Below, piece after piece: positions 35,257 through 35,968 of a DNA stretch of 35,968 nucleotides; the first letter of the stretch is position 1, and each line of letters starts with the position of its first letter. Below the pieces are notes generated by a model. That model ran no database searches. It was not told the origin of the DNA and saw only the letters and a program-made list of their open reading frames with translations. The DNA is taken from NCBI GenBank assembly GCA_041399085.1, contig JAWKTM010000073.1, positions 1 to 35,968 of the forward strand. The letters run 5' to 3'. A program made the position numbers and the translations under genes. The stretch comes from JAWKTM01 sp041399085. Lineage in GTDB: Bacteria > Planctomycetota > Planctomycetia > Pirellulales > Pirellulaceae.

Positions 35257-35968
35257 ATGCGCGACGAAGGATCGAAGTCGGCCGGGCATTCGCTGTTGGC
35301 GGCGATCACCGATGTGGAAGTCACCAGTGCGGCAAACGCCGATTCGCGAATCGCGGACGCGGAAGTCGTCGACGCGATTGCGGTCGACGAGCCCGTCGAG
35401 AGTTTTGCCAGCGCCGACTTCGCAGCGCGGGAGGTAGCCAGCGAACCTGTGTGGCGCGTGCCGCGGCGGTTGTGGATGCTCGCCGCCGGCTGGCCCTTGC
35501 TGGGCGGATTCGTGTGGGCGATCGCGGCGATTCTGCGGGGCCAACCGCGTTTGCTTGCCAAGGCGGGACTGGCTTTCGCGTGGCCGTTCCTAATTCTTAC
35601 CGGCGTCAATCTGTTCATCTTTCTGTTCGTTGGTGGGACCGAGGAACCTGTCGACGCGTTTGACATGGACGATCCGCCGTCGAAGCTGGTCGCGGTCGGC
35701 TGGTTGATCATTCTGGCGGTGGGCTACGGCTGGTATGTGGCGGTCCGAATGGCCGATTGGCAGTGGCATGTTTGGTTCGCTCCCGAACGGTTGGCGGAAC
35801 GCGGCGGTTGGCCCGATCCGTTGGCTCGATTTGACGGCGACGGCGGCGAATCACGCGGCGGTCGAAGCGAAGCTTCGATGACGGAGTTCGTCGGCAAGCC
35901 GTATTGGGTGGCGTTCGCTTGGTGGTTGCTGTTGGGCTGGGCTGGCGCGCATCGGTTCTACACGGGTC
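35257..35968 (+). CDS. TM2-domain membrane protein (3' end outside window)
   Basis: The ATG at 35257 follows AAGGAGG by five bases, and the frame stays open to the last base, giving 237 residues. Residues 1-64 are acidic and probably disordered. Two hydrophobic segments follow at about 74-92 and 101-127, then a third at about 144-162. The end, K-P-Y-W-V-A-F-A-W-W-L-L-L-G-W-A-G-A-H-R followed by F-Y-T-G, is the opening of a TM2 domain, whose second helix would lie beyond the window. TM2 proteins are small membrane proteins of mostly unknown role; some carry extra cytoplasmic parts as here. Confidence 0.8.
   Translation, partial: MRDEGSKSAGHSLLAAITDVEVTSAANADSRIADAEVVDAIAVDEPVESFASADFAAREVASEPVWRVPRRLWMLAAGWPLLGGFVWAIAAILRGQPRLLAKAGLAFAWPFLILTGVNLFIFLFVGGTEEPVDAFDMDDPPSKLVAVGWLIILAVGYGWYVAVRMADWQWHVWFAPERLAERGGWPDPLARFDGDGGESRGGRSEASMTEFVGKPYWVAFAWWLLLGWAGAHRFYTG

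Overview
The window reads as chromosomal DNA of a GC-rich planctomycete, most like the Pirellulales. This is inferred from families typical of that phylum: a DUF1207 outer-membrane-like protein, a DUF1570 peptidase-like protein, paired ExbD genes beside an ExbB, a Gfo/Idh/MocA oxidoreductase, Hanks-type kinases, and a cytochrome b fused to c-type haem domains. No rRNA, tRNA, CRISPR array or intact insertion sequence was recognised.

Layout. 1-2963: a polymorphic-toxin-like locus. An alanine-rich stalk is joined through a proline-rich linker to a compositionally different C-terminal tip. A small immunity-like ORF follows, then a second, headless and tipless copy of the stalk. 2965-6778 (minus): Rieske protein, fused cytochrome b/dihaem c, an NTF2-like (CaMKII association) protein and a SAM methyltransferase. 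7171-7929: a membrane-anchored YkgJ-type cysteine cluster protein. 8050-10883 (minus): fluoride channel CrcB, a probable pseudokinase and an aldo/keto reductase. 11313-15207 (plus): VWA protein, TPR-like protein, ExbB and two ExbD, tightly packed. 15352-16476: WD40-type protein. 16531-19423 (minus): S41 C-terminal processing protease and DUF1207 protein. 19691-20944: secreted protein with a weak secretin-like look. 21404-22318 (minus): decayed OppC/DppC permease. 22519-27084: RND efflux adaptor and a broken RND pump. 27085-27985: intergenic stretch with a 21-bp tandem repeat array. 27986-29037: an unrecognised, AT-richer small gene and an RraB-like protein. 29268-29798 (minus): DUF2726 protein. 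30153-32626: tRNA-dihydrouridine synthase and DUF1570 protein. 32695-35041 (minus): Gfo/Idh/MocA oxidoreductase and a canonical Ser/Thr kinase. 35257-end: TM2-domain protein cut by the window edge.

How the genes work together. The Rieske and cytochrome b/c genes should form a quinol-oxidising complex in which the soluble cytochrome c is covalently built in. The VWA/TPR/ExbB/ExbD/ExbD set looks like a proton-motive-force-driven envelope motor whose partner is a VWA protein rather than a classical TonB. The MFP and RND genes were an efflux pair; the pump is now, as sequenced, disrupted.

The most interesting element is the left end. The organisation of stalk, divergent tip, small downstream ORF and repeated stalk is the classic layout of polymorphic toxin systems that swap tips, here built on an alanine-rich stalk that I do not recognise from the Rhs, CDI or LXG classes. 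A recurrent caution is that several genes carry clustered one-base frameshifts, which could be real decay or local assembly error.
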